NCBI RefSeq assembly: GCF_039908645.1
Contig: NZ_CP150917.1
Location: forward strand, 5,219,501-5,283,500
Direction of reading: 5' to 3'
Origin: Pseudomonas helvetica
GTDB lineage: Bacteria; Pseudomonadota; Gammaproteobacteria; Pseudomonadales; Pseudomonadaceae
Length of the DNA: 64,000 nucleotides
Shown here: one piece after another, positions 44,313-54,977 of the stretch
Layout of the letters: every line of letters starts with the position of its first letter
Numbering within the stretch: position 1 is the first letter of the stretch
Position numbers and translations under genes: made by a program
Notes under the pieces: model-generated
What the model saw: the letters and a program-made list of their open reading frames with translations, nothing else
The model's database searches: none
Told to the model about the DNA's origin: nothing

Positions 44313-46211
44313 TTAAATCGCGCCGCGTTTACGCAGCAGGTCCAGCACTTGCTTGACGCTTTCTTCCAGCGACAGCGTCTGGGTGTCGACCACAAGGTCG
44401 GCGTCCAGCGGCACGTCATACGGGAAGGAATCGCCAGGGATGTTGTCGCCACCGGCAGCATACAACCCTTGCGGATCGCGTGCGGCGCAGACCATCGGCG
44501 ACGCCTGCACGTAAACGGTCAGCAAGCGGTCATCGCCAATCAGCGCCTTGGCCTGTGCACGGCCTTCGGCGTCCGGTGCGACAAACGCCGCCAGGGTCAG
44601 CAAACCGGCTTCGTTGAACTGACGTGCGACGTGAGCCGCACGACGCCAGTTCTCGGTACGCCCGGCGCGATCCTGTGGCAGACCTTTGTTCAGGTCGTGA
44701 CGCAGGTTCTGCCCATCGAGCACAAACACCGCACGGCCCATGTCGAACAGCTTGCGTTCAACTGCATAGGCCAAAGTGCTTTTGCCCGCGCCCGAGAGGC
44801 CGCTGAACAGCACGGTAGCCGGTTGCTGGCCGAAGCGCTGGGCACGCTCTTCGGTGGCTACATGGGCCAATTTGCCATGGTGCGTGGAGCTGCCATGCGC
44901 CAAAGGTTGGGCGACGATCATGCCGGCGCCGACGGTGCCGTTGGTCAAGCGGTCGATGATGATGAACGAACCGGTGGTGCGGTTGCTTTCATACCCGTCG
45001 AGGGCAATCGGCGCGTCGAGGCTGATCTTGACCTTACCGATCTCGTTCAGCTGTAAGGCACTGGCCGGGCCTTCTTCCAGAGTGTTCACGTCGACCTTGT
45101 TGACGATGCTGGCGATCGAGCCCGGCACGTAACTGGTGGCGCGCTTGATGTCGTATTTCTTGCCCGGCAGCATCGGCTCCTCAGCCATCCACACCAGCAT
45201 CGCTTCGAAGCTGTCGGTGACCGGCGGCACGTTGTCGGCATGCACCAGCAAGTCGCCACGGGAGATGTCGATTTCGTCTTCCATGGTCAGCGTTACGGCC
45301 TGACCCGGACCTGCGTGTTCCAGCTCACCTTCGAAAGTGACGATGGATTTCACGCGGCTGCTTTTGCCCGACGGCAGCACCACGACTTCGTCGCCCTTCT
45401 TGACGATGCCGCTGGCCAGGGTGCCGGCGAAACCGCGGAAGTTCAGGTTCGGCCGGTTGACGTATTGCACCGGGAAACGCAGATCGGTGAAGTTACGGTC
45501 GCCCGCGACTTCCACGGTTTCAAGGATCTCCATCAGCGACTGGCCGGTGTACCACGGCGAGCGCTCGGATTTGTTCACCACGTTATCGCCCTTCAGCGCC
45601 GACATCGGCACGAAGTGCATGCTGGTAGGCTTCATTTTCAAGCCTTCAGCGAACTTCAGGTAATCGGCCTTGATCGATTCGAACACGCCCTGATCGAAGT
45701 CCTTGAGGTCCATCTTGTTGATGGCGACGACGATGTGCTTGATGCCCAGCAACGAGGCAATGAAGCTGTGGCGACGGGTCTGGGTTTGCACGCCGTAACG
45801 GGCGTCGACCAGGATGATCGCCAGGTCACAGGTGGATGCACCGGTGGCCATGTTGCGGGTGTACTGCTCATGGCCAGGGGTGTCGGCAATGATGAATTTG
45901 CGCTTGGCGGTGGAGAAATAGCGGTACGCAACATCGATGGTGATGCCTTGTTCGCGCTCGGCCTGCAGGCCGTCGACCAACAACGCCAGGTCGATGTCGT
46001 CACCGGTGGTGCCGACTTTTTTCGAGTCGCGGGTAATGGCTTCCAGATGATCCTCGTAGATCATCTTGGAGTCGTGCAGCAGACGCCCGATAAGGGTGCT
46101 CTTGCCGTCGTCGACGTTACCGCAAGTCAGAAAGCGCAGCAGCTCTTTACGTTCGTGCTGGCCCAGGTAGGCGAGGATGTCCTCGCTGATCAAATCAGAT
46201 TGATGCGACAT
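44313..46211 (-). CDS. cysNC: Sulfate adenylyltransferase large subunit fused to APS kinase
   Basis: A 632-residue bifunctional enzyme. The N-terminal ~440 residues are CysN, the GTPase subunit of ATP sulfurylase: G1 [16 protein letters not shown]3 DTPGHEQY, G4 NKMDLKD. The C-terminal ~190 residues are APS kinase (CysC) with P-loop [17 protein letters not shown] and [13 protein letters not shown]. With CysD it makes APS and then PAPS from sulfate. It lies 9 bp after cysD. The N-C fusion is normal for Pseudomonas. Confidence 0.97.
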   Translation of the reverse strand: MSHQSDLISEDILAYLGQHERKELLRFLTCGNVDDGKSTLIGRLLHDSKMIYEDHLEAITRDSKKVGTTGDDIDLALLVDGLQAEREQGITIDVAYRYFSTAKRKFIIADTPGHEQYTRNMATGASTCDLAIILVDARYGVQTQTRRHSFIASLLGIKHIVVAINKMDLKDFDQGVFESIKADYLKFAEGLKMKPTSMHFVPMSALKGDNVVNKSERSPWYTGQSLMEILETVEVAGDRNFTDLRFPVQYVNRPNLNFRGFAGTLASGIVKKGDEVVVLPSGKSSRVKSIVTFEGELEHAGPGQAVTLTMEDEIDISRGDLLVHADNVPPVTDSFEAMLVWMAEEPMLPGKKYDIKRATSYVPGSIASIVNKVDVNTLEEGPASALQLNEIGKVKISLDAPIALDGYESNRTTGSFIIIDRLTNGTVGAGMIVAQPLAHGSSTHHGKLAHVATEERAQRFGQQPATVLFSGLSGAGKSTLAYAVERKLFDMGRAVFVLDGQNLRHDLNKGLPQDRAGRTENWRRAAHVARQFNEAGLLTLAAFVAPDAEGRAQAKALIGDDRLLTVYVQASPMVCAARDPQGLYAAGGDNIPGDSFPYDVPLDADLVVDTQTLSLEESVKQVLDLLRKRGAI

Positions 46212-46220
46212 GACAGCCCC

Positions 46221-47138
46221 TTAGAAATAACCTTGACGTTTTTTGTCTTCCATCGAGCCGGCGCCATCGTGATCGATGACTCGGCCCTGGCGCTCGGAAG
46301 TTCGCGTCAGGAGCATTTCCTGAATGATGTCCGTGAGGCTTTCGGCCTCGGACTCCACCGCGCCCGTCAACGGGTAGCAGCCAAGGGTACGGAAACGCAC
46401 TTTCTTTTTGACGATGCGGGCTTTGTCTTCGTCGCTCAGGTGCTCGAGGATGCGCTCGTCGTCGATCATGATCAGCGTGCCGTTCTTCTCGATGACCTCG
46501 CGCTCGGCGGCGAAGTACAGCGGGACGATCGGGATGCCTTCAAGGTAGATGTACTGCCAGATGTCCAGCTCGGTCCAGTTCGACAGCGGGAATACGCGGA
46601 TCGATTCGCCTTTGTTGACCTTGCCGTTGTAGACGTTCCACAGCTCCGGGCGCTGGTTTTTCGGATCCCAGCGGTGCTTGCTGTCGCGGAACGAGTACAC
46701 GCGCTCTTTGGCGCGGGATTTCTCTTCATCGCGGCGCGCACCACCGAAGGCTGCGTCGAAGCCGTACTTGTCCAAAGCCTGTTTCAGGCCTTCGGTCTTC
46801 ATGATGTCGGTGTGCTTGGCACTGCCGTGGGTGAAGGGGTTGATCCCTTGAGCCACGCCTTCCGGGTTGACGTAGGTGATCAGGTCAAGGCCCAGCTCTG
46901 CGACCATCTTGTCGCGGAAGCTGTACATCTCCTGAAATTTCCATTGGGTGTCGACGTGCATCACCGGAAACGGCAGCTTGCCCGGGAAGAACGCCTTGCG
47001 TGCCAGATGCAGCATCACGGCGGAGTCTTTACCGATGGAGTACAGCATCACCGGGTTGTCGAACTCGGCGGCCACCTCGCGGATGATGTGGATGCTTTCC
47101 GCCTCCAGCTGTTTCAGATGCGTCAGTTTGTCGACCAT
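46221..47138 (-). CDS. cysD: Sulfate adenylyltransferase small subunit
   Basis: A 305-residue catalytic subunit of ATP sulfurylase, of the PP-loop family: [17 protein letters not shown] is the nucleotide loop, followed by [12 protein letters not shown] and the conserved [14 protein letters not shown]. It forms a complex with CysN-C. First gene of the cysD-cysNC operon. Confidence 0.97.
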   Translation of the reverse strand: MVDKLTHLKQLEAESIHIIREVAAEFDNPVMLYSIGKDSAVMLHLARKAFFPGKLPFPVMHVDTQWKFQEMYSFRDKMVAELGLDLITYVNPEGVAQGINPFTHGSAKHTDIMKTEGLKQALDKYGFDAAFGGARRDEEKSRAKERVYSFRDSKHRWDPKNQRPELWNVYNGKVNKGESIRVFPLSNWTELDIWQYIYLEGIPIVPLYFAAEREVIEKNGTLIMIDDERILEHLSDEDKARIVKKKVRFRTLGCYPLTGAVESEAESLTDIIQEMLLTRTSERQGRVIDHDGAGSMEDKKRQGYF

Positions 47139-47306
47139 GGCTACTCACGAAAGCTTTCTTATGAACGGCCAGCGGGCCGTGTTCGAGCGGCGAATGCTAG
47201 CACAGCGACCTCTTCTAATCAGGACGCCGACTAGATCGAAAGAGCATATGAATATACCTGCTCGTTCGGGCGCCGCAGGCCCGCTCCCATCGTTGATTTT
47301 CGGTTA

Positions 47307-48065
47307 TCAAATCGGATTCGGGCAATCGATGAAAATGTGTTCAAGGGCAAACCGTCGAGCCAGATAATCCCCCAGCGCCTGTACGCCGAAGCGTTCGGTG
47401 GCGTGATGACCGGCGGCGATGAAGCTGATGTCGTTCTCTCGGGCGCTGTGGAAGGTTTGTTCGGACGCTTCACCGCTCAGGTACAGGTCGACACCGGCCT
47501 GCACCGCCTGATCGATATAGCCCTGGCCACCGCCCGTGCACCAGCCGACGCGCCGGACCATTTTGCTGCCCTCGATCAGCAACGGCTCGCGGCCCATGAC
47601 CTCTTGCACCTGACGGGCAAAGTCGCGCGCGGTCATAGGTTCGGCCAACGAGCCGACCAACCCGACCACTTTGAGGTTTTCCGGGTCCAGCGGGCCTTCG
47701 ACGGTAATGTCCAGTTGGCGAGCCAATTGCACGTTGTTGCCCACTTCCGGGTGCAAATCCAGCGGCAAGTGATAAGCCAGGAGGCTGATATCGTGCTTGA
47801 GCAGGGTTTTGAGCCTACGCTGCTTCATACCGGTGATGCAGGGGTTTTCACCTTTCCAGAAGTAGCCGTGGTGTACCAGCACCAGATCGGCCTTGGCTTC
47901 GACCGCTGCATCGAGCAACGCCTGGCTGGCCGTGACACCGCTGACGATACGCGTGACCTGCGGCCGACCTTCGACTTGCAAGCCATTGGGGCAATAGTCG
48001 GAAATCCGCGAACTGGCAAGGTAACGATCCGCTTCTTCTACCAGGGTGCTCAGGGCGACGGCCAT
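47307..48065 (-). CDS. Nif3-like dinuclear metal-centre protein (YbgI)
   Basis: A 252-residue protein. Metal-binding parts are visible: VLVHHGYFWKGENP (His pair), HLPLDLHPEVGNN, and near the end FIAAGHHATERFGVQAL. Homologues form a toroid hexamer; some members act as GTP cyclohydrolase-related or nucleoside enzymes, but the role is unsettled. It is divergent from algW. Confidence 0.9.
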   Translation of the reverse strand: MAVALSTLVEEADRYLASSRISDYCPNGLQVEGRPQVTRIVSGVTASQALLDAAVEAKADLVLVHHGYFWKGENPCITGMKQRRLKTLLKHDISLLAYHLPLDLHPEVGNNVQLARQLDITVEGPLDPENLKVVGLVGSLAEPMTARDFARQVQEVMGREPLLIEGSKMVRRVGWCTGGGQGYIDQAVQAGVDLYLSGEASEQTFHSARENDISFIAAGHHATERFGVQALGDYLARRFALEHIFIDCPNPI

Positions 48066-48108
48066 AAAAGACTCCTAAATATCCCGTTCAGAGGCGCGCG
48101 CGGCCTCG

Positions 48109-48114
48109 TATAAT
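48109..48114 (+). promoter_or_regulatory. Perfect -10 box upstream of algW
   Basis: TATAAT at 48109-48114, 54 bp before the algW ATG. No good -35 match 16-18 bp upstream. Confidence 0.5.
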
Positions 48115-48167
48115 GCGCGACATTATGGGCCACAGGCGGCCCTCCGTAACCTCCCAGGATTTGTTCA

Positions 48168-49322
48168 ATGTTCAAGGGTCTGCGTTTTTTTGGCTGGCCG
48201 CTGCTGGCCGGCGTGCTTATCGCGTTGTTGATCATCCAGCGTTACCCGCAATGGGTCGGACTGCCAAGTCTGGATGTGAACCTGCAACAAGCCCCACAAA
48301 CCACTCAGACCCAACAGGGGCCGGTGTCTTACGCCGATGCCGTGGTCATTGCCGCACCGGCAGTGGTCAACCTCTACACCACCAAAGTGGTCAACAAAAC
48401 CAGCCATCCGTTGTTTGAAGACCCGCAGTTCCGGCGGTTCTTCGGCGACAACGCGCCCAAGCAGAAGCGCATGGAGTCGAGCCTCGGTTCCGGGGTGATC
48501 ATGAGCCCTGAAGGTTATTTGCTGACCAATAACCACGTGACTACCGGCGCCGACCAAATCGTCGTCGCACTCAAGGATGGTCGTGAAACCCTGGCTCGCG
48601 TGATCGGCAGCGACCCGGAAACCGACCTCGCAGTACTGAAAATCGATTTGAAGAACCTGCCGTCGATCACCGTCGGCCGCTCGGAAAACATCCGCGTCGG
48701 CGATGTCGCGCTGGCCATCGGCAACCCGTTTGGTGTCGGCCAGACCGTGACCATGGGCATCATCAGCGCCACCGGGCGCAACCAGTTGGGCCTGAACAAC
48801 TACGAAGACTTCATCCAGACCGACGCCGCGATCAACCCGGGCAACTCCGGCGGTGCGCTGGTAGACGCCAACGGCAACCTCACCGGGATCAACACCGCGA
48901 TTTTCTCCAAGTCCGGCGGCTCGCAAGGCATTGGTTTCGCGATTCCGATCAAGCTGGCGATGGAAGTGATGAAGTCGATCATCGAACACGGCCAGGTGAT
49001 TCGCGGCTGGTTGGGGATTGAAGTGCAGCCCTTGAGCCAGGAACTGGCGGAATCGTATGGCTTGTCCGGGCGTCCGGGGATTGTCGTCGCGGGGATTTTC
49101 CGCGACGGTCCGGCACAAAAAGCCGGCCTGCAATTGGGCGATGTGATCCTCAGCATTGACGGCGAACCAGCCGGCGATGGCCGCCGTTCAATGAACCAGG
49201 TGGCGCGGATCAAACCGACTGACAAGGTCACCGTTCAGGTCATGCGCAACGGCAAGGAGCTCAAGCTGACTGCGGAAATCGGCTTGCGTCCGCCACCCGC
49301 CCCGGTCAAAGAAGAAGAGTAA
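48168..49322 (+). CDS. algW: Periplasmic serine protease AlgW (DegS/HtrA family)
   Basis: A 384-residue envelope-stress protease. It has one N-terminal membrane anchor (LRFFGWPLLAGVLIALLII) and a trypsin-like domain with the catalytic triad His (LTNNHVTTGA), Asp (DPETDLAVLKI) and Ser (INPGNSGGALVD), followed by one PDZ domain (QPLSQELAESYGLSGRPG, PAQKAGLQLGDVIL). AlgW starts cutting of the anti-sigma factor MucA, releasing AlgU for envelope stress and alginate genes. The length and single PDZ domain fit AlgW rather than MucD. Confidence 0.95.
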   Translation: MFKGLRFFGWPLLAGVLIALLIIQRYPQWVGLPSLDVNLQQAPQTTQTQQGPVSYADAVVIAAPAVVNLYTTKVVNKTSHPLFEDPQFRRFFGDNAPKQKRMESSLGSGVIMSPEGYLLTNNHVTTGADQIVVALKDGRETLARVIGSDPETDLAVLKIDLKNLPSITVGRSENIRVGDVALAIGNPFGVGQTVTMGIISATGRNQLGLNNYEDFIQTDAAINPGNSGGALVDANGNLTGINTAIFSKSGGSQGIGFAIPIKLAMEVMKSIIEHGQVIRGWLGIEVQPLSQELAESYGLSGRPGIVVAGIFRDGPAQKAGLQLGDVILSIDGEPAGDGRRSMNQVARIKPTDKVTVQVMRNGKELKLTAEIGLRPPPAPVKEEE

Positions 49323-49408
49323 GCCCATAGGAGTTGCCGGAGGCTGTGATCTTTTAACGCCTTCGGCAACACCCAATACCTCTGCTGATGCAGACGAGCC
49401 CTAAAAGC

Positions 49409-49424
49409 ATACATTCTCATTAGG
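49409..49424 (+). promoter_or_regulatory. Possible Fur-like site upstream of TonB receptor
   Basis: ATACATTCTCATTAGG, about 40-55 bp before the receptor start, contains the half-site ATTCTCATT that is frequent in Pseudomonas Fur sites. The other half is poor. Confidence 0.35.
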
Positions 49425-49463
49425 CATGTTATATTGTTTCAATATCGCTATTGGAACGCTCTC

Positions 49464-51569
49464 ATGCCGTCTCGTAAATTTGCTCCTCTGGCAGGCCTGG
49501 CCCTGGGCCTGCTCGGGGATCCGGTGTTCGCCGAAGACCCACAACCGCTTGAACTGGACACCATCAGTGTCACCTCCGATTACGAGTCTGCCACCGGCCC
49601 GGTGAACGGCTATCGCGCCACGCGGTCGTCCAGCGCGACCAAAACCGACACGGCAATCCGCGATATCCCACAATCCATCAGCGTGATTCCTGCCAGCGTG
49701 CTCAAGGACCTGGGCAGCCACAATGTCGAGCGCGCTCTGGAGTTTGCCGGTGGCGTATCGAAACAGAACAACTTCGGCGGCCTGACGCTGTATGAGTACA
49801 GCGTGCGCGGCTTCACCACCTCGGAGTTCTACAAGGACGGCTTCAGCGCGAACCGCGGTTACCCAAGCACCCCGGACGCCGCGAACGTCGAGCGCATCGA
49901 AGTGCTCAAGGGCCCCGCCGCCAGTCTTTACGGGCGCGGCGACCCTGGCGGTACAGTGAACATCGTCACCAAAAAACCGCAGCCCGAAGCCTTCAGCACC
50001 TTGCAGACCAGCGCCGGCAGTTGGGATCGTTATCGCACCGCGCTGGACGTCAACACCCCGCTCGACCCGCAAGGCAATGTGTTGTCGCGGGTCAATCTGG
50101 CGGTCGAGGACAACCACAGCTTTCGTGATCACGTCGACAACCAGCGGGTGTTCGTTGCGCCGTCGCTCAGTTGGCAACTCAACCCGGACACCAGCCTGCT
50201 GCTGGAAAGCGAGATTGTCCGGCACAGCTCGACCTTCGACCGCGGCATCGTCGCGCCGAACAACCGCTGGAGCGGTGTCTCGCGCTCGACCTTCCTCGGT
50301 GAACCTGACGACGGCAACATCGACAACCACAACAATCTGTTGCAGGCGACCCTCGAACACCACCTCAACGACGCCTGGAAACTGCGCCTGGCCAGCCATT
50401 ACAAAGAAGGCAAACTCTGGGGCTTTGCCTCGGAAGCCCGCCCGTTGAACGCCGATCAACACACGGTCAACCGCCGTTACCGTGAGCGCGACAACCGTTG
50501 GCACGACAGCATCACCCAGCTCGAACTGCGCGGTTTGTTCGACATCGGCAGCTGGCAACACGAACTGCTGATTGGCAGCGAGTACGAAAACTTCCGCAAG
50601 AACGAGCGGGTCACCACTATCGCTGGCGGCCCTTACGCGATCGATATCTACGACCCGGTTTACGGTCAGCCCAAACCCGATGGCAAGCGCTCGGGCCCGG
50701 ACTTTTTCGAGCAGGTCGAAAGTCAGGCACTGAACCTTCAGGACCAGATCGTGTTCACCGACCGCCTGCGCGGCATGCTCGGGGCACGCTTGGAACACTT
50801 CGAGCAAACCATCGACGATCACACGCTGAACAACCGCAGCCGACAGAACCACGACGCTCTGACCCAACGCGCCGGCCTGCTCTATCAACTGACGCCACAG
50901 CATGGACTGTTCGCCAACGCCTCGACCTCGTTCAAACCCAACAACGGCCTGGATGCCACAGGCAAATCCTTCGATCCGGAAGAAGGCGTTGGCTACGAGA
51001 TCGGGATCAAGAGCGAGCTGTTCGATGAGCGCCTGAGCAGCACCCTCGCCGCCTTTCATATCGAAAAAGAAAACGTCCTCGCCCTCGACCCCGCCAGCGA
51101 TAGTAACCGCGCCATGGGCAAGGCCCGCAGCCAGGGTTTCGATCTGCAAGTGAGCGGGCAACTCACTGACGCTGTGCGAGTGATTGGTGCGTTTGCGTAC
51201 ATCGACGCCGAGGTTACCCAAGGCGACAAAGCCATTGCGACCGGCAGCCGGATTCTCGGCGTGGCCAGGCACAGCGGCAGTTTGCTGGGCGTTTATGAAT
51301 TTCAGGAAGGTCTGCTGCGTGGCTCGGATGTCGGCGCGGCCTACACCTATGTCGGCGATCGATCGGGCGAAGCCGGCAGCGACTTCGAACTGCCGGCCTA
51401 CCACACCGTCGACCTGCTGGCCCATTACAAGGCCAGTGAAAACGTCACGTTGGGGCTGAACCTGAACAACCTTTTCGACGAGAAATATTACGAGCGCTCC
51501 TACAGCAACTACTGGGTCAACCCCGGCGAGCCGCGCAATTTCACCGTCAGCCTGACACTCAACCTGTAA
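49464..51569 (+). CDS. TonB-dependent siderophore-type receptor
   Basis: A 701-residue outer-membrane receptor without an STN domain. After a signal peptide (FAPLAGLALGLLGDPVFA) comes a TonB-box/plug region (LDTISVTSDY, DIPQSISVIPASVLKDLG, YGRGDPGGTVNIVTKKP), and the barrel ends GEPRNFTVSLTLNL. I use the ATG at 49464 rather than one 10 codons earlier. The next gene (12 bp later) encodes a DUF4198 periplasmic protein; this pairing and the plug suggest ferric siderophore or metal uptake. Confidence 0.9.
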   Translation: MPSRKFAPLAGLALGLLGDPVFAEDPQPLELDTISVTSDYESATGPVNGYRATRSSSATKTDTAIRDIPQSISVIPASVLKDLGSHNVERALEFAGGVSKQNNFGGLTLYEYSVRGFTTSEFYKDGFSANRGYPSTPDAANVERIEVLKGPAASLYGRGDPGGTVNIVTKKPQPEAFSTLQTSAGSWDRYRTALDVNTPLDPQGNVLSRVNLAVEDNHSFRDHVDNQRVFVAPSLSWQLNPDTSLLLESEIVRHSSTFDRGIVAPNNRWSGVSRSTFLGEPDDGNIDNHNNLLQATLEHHLNDAWKLRLASHYKEGKLWGFASEARPLNADQHTVNRRYRERDNRWHDSITQLELRGLFDIGSWQHELLIGSEYENFRKNERVTTIAGGPYAIDIYDPVYGQPKPDGKRSGPDFFEQVESQALNLQDQIVFTDRLRGMLGARLEHFEQTIDDHTLNNRSRQNHDALTQRAGLLYQLTPQHGLFANASTSFKPNNGLDATGKSFDPEEGVGYEIGIKSELFDERLSSTLAAFHIEKENVLALDPASDSNRAMGKARSQGFDLQVSGQLTDAVRVIGAFAYIDAEVTQGDKAIATGSRILGVARHSGSLLGVYEFQEGLLRGSDVGAAYTYVGDRSGEAGSDFELPAYHTVDLLAHYKASENVTLGLNLNNLFDEKYYERSYSNYWVNPGEPRNFTVSLTLNL

Positions 51570-51581
51570 AAGGAAGTCACC

Positions 51582-52310
51582 ATGCCACACCTCAAACCCG
51601 TAGCGCTCAGCCTGCTGCTCGGCCTGATGTTTACCGGCCAGGTCTCGGCCCATGGCCTGTGGACCGAACAACGTCGCGGCAACATCGAAGTCATCTACGG
51701 CCACGGCGCCGAAGACAATGCCTTCAAGGCGCAGAAAATCAGCGGCGCCTGGGCCTATGACATCGGCGGCAAGATGATCCCGGTTACCGTAGAACGCCTG
51801 GCCGATCACGCGCGCCTGCAACCGCTCAAATCGCCAGCGGTGCTGGCCGTGGCGCTGGACAATGGCATGTGGTCGCAGACCGCCGACAAAAAGTGGATCA
51901 ATCAGGGGCGCAGCAAAGTGCCGGGCGCTATCGAGTCGACCCAGACGTTCAAGTACAGCCTGGCGATTTATCAGCCAGGAGCGAAGCTACCTGCACTTGA
52001 TCAGATCAAACTGCTGATTTTGCCGGAAGTTGATCCGCTGACCGTTGGCCCGGGCAAATCATTGCCGGTGCGGGTGTTGCTCGATGGCAAACCGGCGGCG
52101 GGGATCAAGTTGATTGGCGACTATCGCAATGCGCCGAACACCTTGAGTACGGAAACCGATGCTGAAGGCCGGGCGCAGGTGCTGGTGCGCAATGAAGGAT
52201 TGAATGTGATTGCCGCGCAGGTGGAAATCCCGTTGAAGGACAATCCGGATCTCGCGACGCGAGGGGTGTTCAGTTCGTTGACGTTCCTCGGTGAACCGCA
52301 TCACGAGTAA
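51582..52310 (+). CDS. DUF4198 periplasmic protein (NikM-like)
   Basis: A 242-residue exported protein with a signal peptide (PVALSLLLGLMFTGQVSA) directly followed by HGLW, the His-starting mature end typical of this family, and a second His in VIYGHGAEDN. The later part is an Ig-like domain (GPGKSLPVRVLLDGKPAAGI). Relatives act in nickel/cobalt or other metal transport. Co-transcribed with the preceding receptor, so it probably handles the same metal or complex in the periplasm. Confidence 0.85.
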   Translation: MPHLKPVALSLLLGLMFTGQVSAHGLWTEQRRGNIEVIYGHGAEDNAFKAQKISGAWAYDIGGKMIPVTVERLADHARLQPLKSPAVLAVALDNGMWSQTADKKWINQGRSKVPGAIESTQTFKYSLAIYQPGAKLPALDQIKLLILPEVDPLTVGPGKSLPVRVLLDGKPAAGIKLIGDYRNAPNTLSTETDAEGRAQVLVRNEGLNVIAAQVEIPLKDNPDLATRGVFSSLTFLGEPHHE

Positions 52311-52324
52311 GACTTGCACATCCT

Positions 52325-52457
52325 TGTGGCGAGGGAACTTGCTCCCGCTGGGTCGCGAAGCGGCCCTTAAATCAGCTACTGCGTTCTGAACGACAGGTCG
52401 CAGGTGCTGGATTTACGACTGCTTCGCAGTCGAGCGGGAGCAAGCTCCCTCGCCACA
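52325..52457. repeat. REPIN, same family as the 469-3140 array
   Basis: TGTGGCGAGGGAACTTGCTC and the inverted GAGCAAGCTCCCTCGCCACA bound a 133-bp single-copy element between convergent genes. One base in the left arm has changed (A for G). Confidence 0.88.
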
Positions 52458-52472
52458 GGATCAGCTGCAGCT

Positions 52473-53525
52473 TCAGAGATCGCCGAGGCCGTCGATCAAC
52501 GCCTGGTTCTGCTCTGGCGTACCGATGGTGATGCGCAGGAACTGGGCAATCCGTTCCTGCTTGAAGTGCCGGACGATCACGCCTTGCTCGCGCAACTTCG
52601 CTGCCAGGCCTGCCGCGTCATGCTGCGGGTGACGGGCGAAGATGAAGTTCGCCGCCGACGGCAATACCTCAAAGCCCTTCTCCTGCAATTGCTTGACCAC
52701 CCACTCGCGACTCTCGATCACCAGCTGGCAGGTCTTGTCGAAGTATGCACGATCGGCAAACGCCGCTGCCGCACCGACAATCGCCAGGCGATCCAGGGGA
52801 TAGGAGTTGAAGCTGTTCTTGATCCGCTCCAGCGCCTCGATCAGGTCCCGATGCCCCACCGCCAGGCCCACGCGCAAACCGGCCAGCGAACGCGACTTGG
52901 AGAGGGTCTGAGTCACCAGCAGATTCGGGTAACGGTCGACCAGGCTGATTGCGGTTTCACCGCCGAAATCGACATAGGCTTCGTCGACCACCACCACCGA
53001 ATCAGGGCTGGCCTTGAGAATTTTCTCGACGGCGTCCAGCGCCAACAGGCAACCGGTCGGGGCGTTCGGGTTGGGGAAAATGATCCCGCCGTTCGGCTTG
53101 GCATAATCCGCAACACGAATCTGGAACTGCTCGTCCAGCGGTACCGCGTCGAATGGAATGCCGTACAAGCCGCAATACACCGGATAAAAGCTGTAGCTGA
53201 TGTCCGGGAACAGCAGCGGTTTATCGTGTTGCAGCAAACCGTGAAAGATGTGCGCCAGGACTTCATCGGAACCATTGCCGAGGAACACCTGATTGCCCTG
53301 TACACCGTAATACTCAGCCACTGCCTGCTTGAGCAGGTCGCTGTTGGGGTCCGGGTACAGACGCAGGTTGTCATTCAGTTCGGTTTGCATCGCCGCCAGT
53401 GCTTTAGGCGATGGGCCGTAAGGGTTTTCATTGGTGTTGAGCTTGACCAGCTTCGCCAGTTTCGGCTGCTCGCCCGGTACGTATGGCACCAGATCCTTGA
53501 CGAATGGACTCCAGAATTTGCTCAT
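52473..53525 (-). CDS. hisC: Histidinol-phosphate aminotransferase
   Basis: A 350-residue PLP enzyme of histidine synthesis. Recognisable parts are [43 protein letters not shown] and the PLP-lysine region [19 protein letters not shown]. It is the last of three genes hisG-hisD-hisC on this strand, starting 2 bp after hisD. Confidence 0.96.
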   Translation of the reverse strand: MSKFWSPFVKDLVPYVPGEQPKLAKLVKLNTNENPYGPSPKALAAMQTELNDNLRLYPDPNSDLLKQAVAEYYGVQGNQVFLGNGSDEVLAHIFHGLLQHDKPLLFPDISYSFYPVYCGLYGIPFDAVPLDEQFQIRVADYAKPNGGIIFPNPNAPTGCLLALDAVEKILKASPDSVVVVDEAYVDFGGETAISLVDRYPNLLVTQTLSKSRSLAGLRVGLAVGHRDLIEALERIKNSFNSYPLDRLAIVGAAAAFADRAYFDKTCQLVIESREWVVKQLQEKGFEVLPSAANFIFARHPQHDAAGLAAKLREQGVIVRHFKQERIAQFLRITIGTPEQNQALIDGLGDL

Positions 53526-53527
53526 GC

Positions 53528-54853
53528 TCAGTTCCCCTGCTTGTCGTCAACGATGCGGTATTCGGCGCTGCGGGCGTGAGCGGTCAGCGACTCGCCACGG
53601 GCCAGCACGGAAGCGGTCTTGCCCAGTTCGGAGGCACCCTGCTCGGAGCAGAAGATGATCGACGAACGTTTCTGGAAGTCATACACACCCAGCGGCGAGG
53701 AGAAACGCGCGGTGCCGGAAGTCGGCAGCACGTGGTTGGGACCGGCGCAGTAATCGCCCAAGGCCTCGGACGTGTGGCGGCCCATGAAGATCGCGCCGGC
53801 ATGGCGGATCTGCGGCAACCAGGCTTGCGGATCGGCCACCGACAGTTCCAGGTGTTCCGGCGCAATGCGATTGGCCACGTCGATGGCTTGCTGCATGTCG
53901 CGAACCTGAATCAGCGCACCACGGCCATTGATCGAGGTGTTGATGATTTCGGCGCGCTCCATGGTCGGCAGCAGTTTGGCGATGCTTGCCGCCACCTGGT
54001 CGAGGAACCCGGCGTCGGGGCTGACCAGAATCGCCTGGGCGTCTTCGTCGTGCTCGGCCTGGGAGAACAGGTCCATGGCGATCCAGTCCGGATCGGTCTG
54101 GCCGTCGCACACCACAAGGATTTCCGATGGGCCGGCAATCATGTCGATACCGACCTGGCCGAACACATGGCGCTTGGCGGTGGCGACATAGATGTTGCCC
54201 GGGCCGACGACCTTGTCGACCTTCGGCACGCTTTCGGTGCCATAGGCCAGCGCGGCAACCGCTTGCGCGCCACCGATGGTGAACACCCGGTCGACGCCCG
54301 CGATGCACGCCGCCGCCAGCACCAGCTCGTTGACTTCACCGCGTGGCGTCGGTACGACCATGACCACCTCGGTCACACCGGCCACCTTGGCCGGAATCGC
54401 ATTCATCAACACCGAAGACGGGTAAGACGCCTTGCCGCCCGGGACGTACAGACCGGCGCGATCCAGCGGCGTGACTTTCTGGCCCAGCACCGTGCCGTCG
54501 GCTTCGGTGTAGCTCCAGGAGTCCTGCTTCTGTTTTTCGTGGTAGCTGCGCACCCGCGCCGCGGCTTTTTCCAGCGCTTCGCGCTGAGGCACGGTGATCC
54601 GGGTCAGTGCCAGTTCCAGGCGCTCGCGCGGCAGGATCAGGTCGGCCATCGACGCCACTTGCAGACCGTCGAACTTCTGGGTGAATTCAACCAGCGCCGC
54701 GTCGCCGCGTTCACGCACAGCCTTGATGATGTCCAGCACCCGCTGATTGACCGAGTCGTCAGACACACTTTCCCAGCTCAGCAGATGATCCAGATGATGC
54801 GCGAAATCCGGGTCAGCAGCGTTGAGTCGGCGAATTGCAGTCGGTGCGGTCAT
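53528..54853 (-). CDS. hisD: Histidinol dehydrogenase
   Basis: A 441-residue zinc enzyme doing the last two oxidations of histidine synthesis. Typical stretches are [40 protein letters not shown] with DMIAGPSEI, the zinc-side [13 protein letters not shown], and [20 protein letters not shown] near the end. I use the ATG at 54853. Confidence 0.97.
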   Translation of the reverse strand: MTAPTAIRRLNAADPDFAHHLDHLLSWESVSDDSVNQRVLDIIKAVRERGDAALVEFTQKFDGLQVASMADLILPRERLELALTRITVPQREALEKAAARVRSYHEKQKQDSWSYTEADGTVLGQKVTPLDRAGLYVPGGKASYPSSVLMNAIPAKVAGVTEVVMVVPTPRGEVNELVLAAACIAGVDRVFTIGGAQAVAALAYGTESVPKVDKVVGPGNIYVATAKRHVFGQVGIDMIAGPSEILVVCDGQTDPDWIAMDLFSQAEHDEDAQAILVSPDAGFLDQVAASIAKLLPTMERAEIINTSINGRGALIQVRDMQQAIDVANRIAPEHLELSVADPQAWLPQIRHAGAIFMGRHTSEALGDYCAGPNHVLPTSGTARFSSPLGVYDFQKRSSIIFCSEQGASELGKTASVLARGESLTAHARSAEYRIVDDKQGN

Positions 54854-54977
54854 AGCGAGAGCCTCATAGGTTGGCAAAAACTCAGGCGCCCGAAGCTACC
54901 ATTCGATCCGCTTGGGCACCTGAGAATTCTGGCTATGAGGCGGATAGACGGGCGCGACTCAACGTCGCGCGGGTGAA

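Noticed and set aside
45240..47234. A 664-codon open frame opposite cysNC and cysD.
   Set aside because: It runs across two well-supported genes and their junction, so it cannot be a real conserved gene.
49401..51821. An 806-codon open frame opposite the TonB receptor.
   Set aside because: It covers a complete receptor gene on the other strand, and its composition is typical of an antisense shadow.
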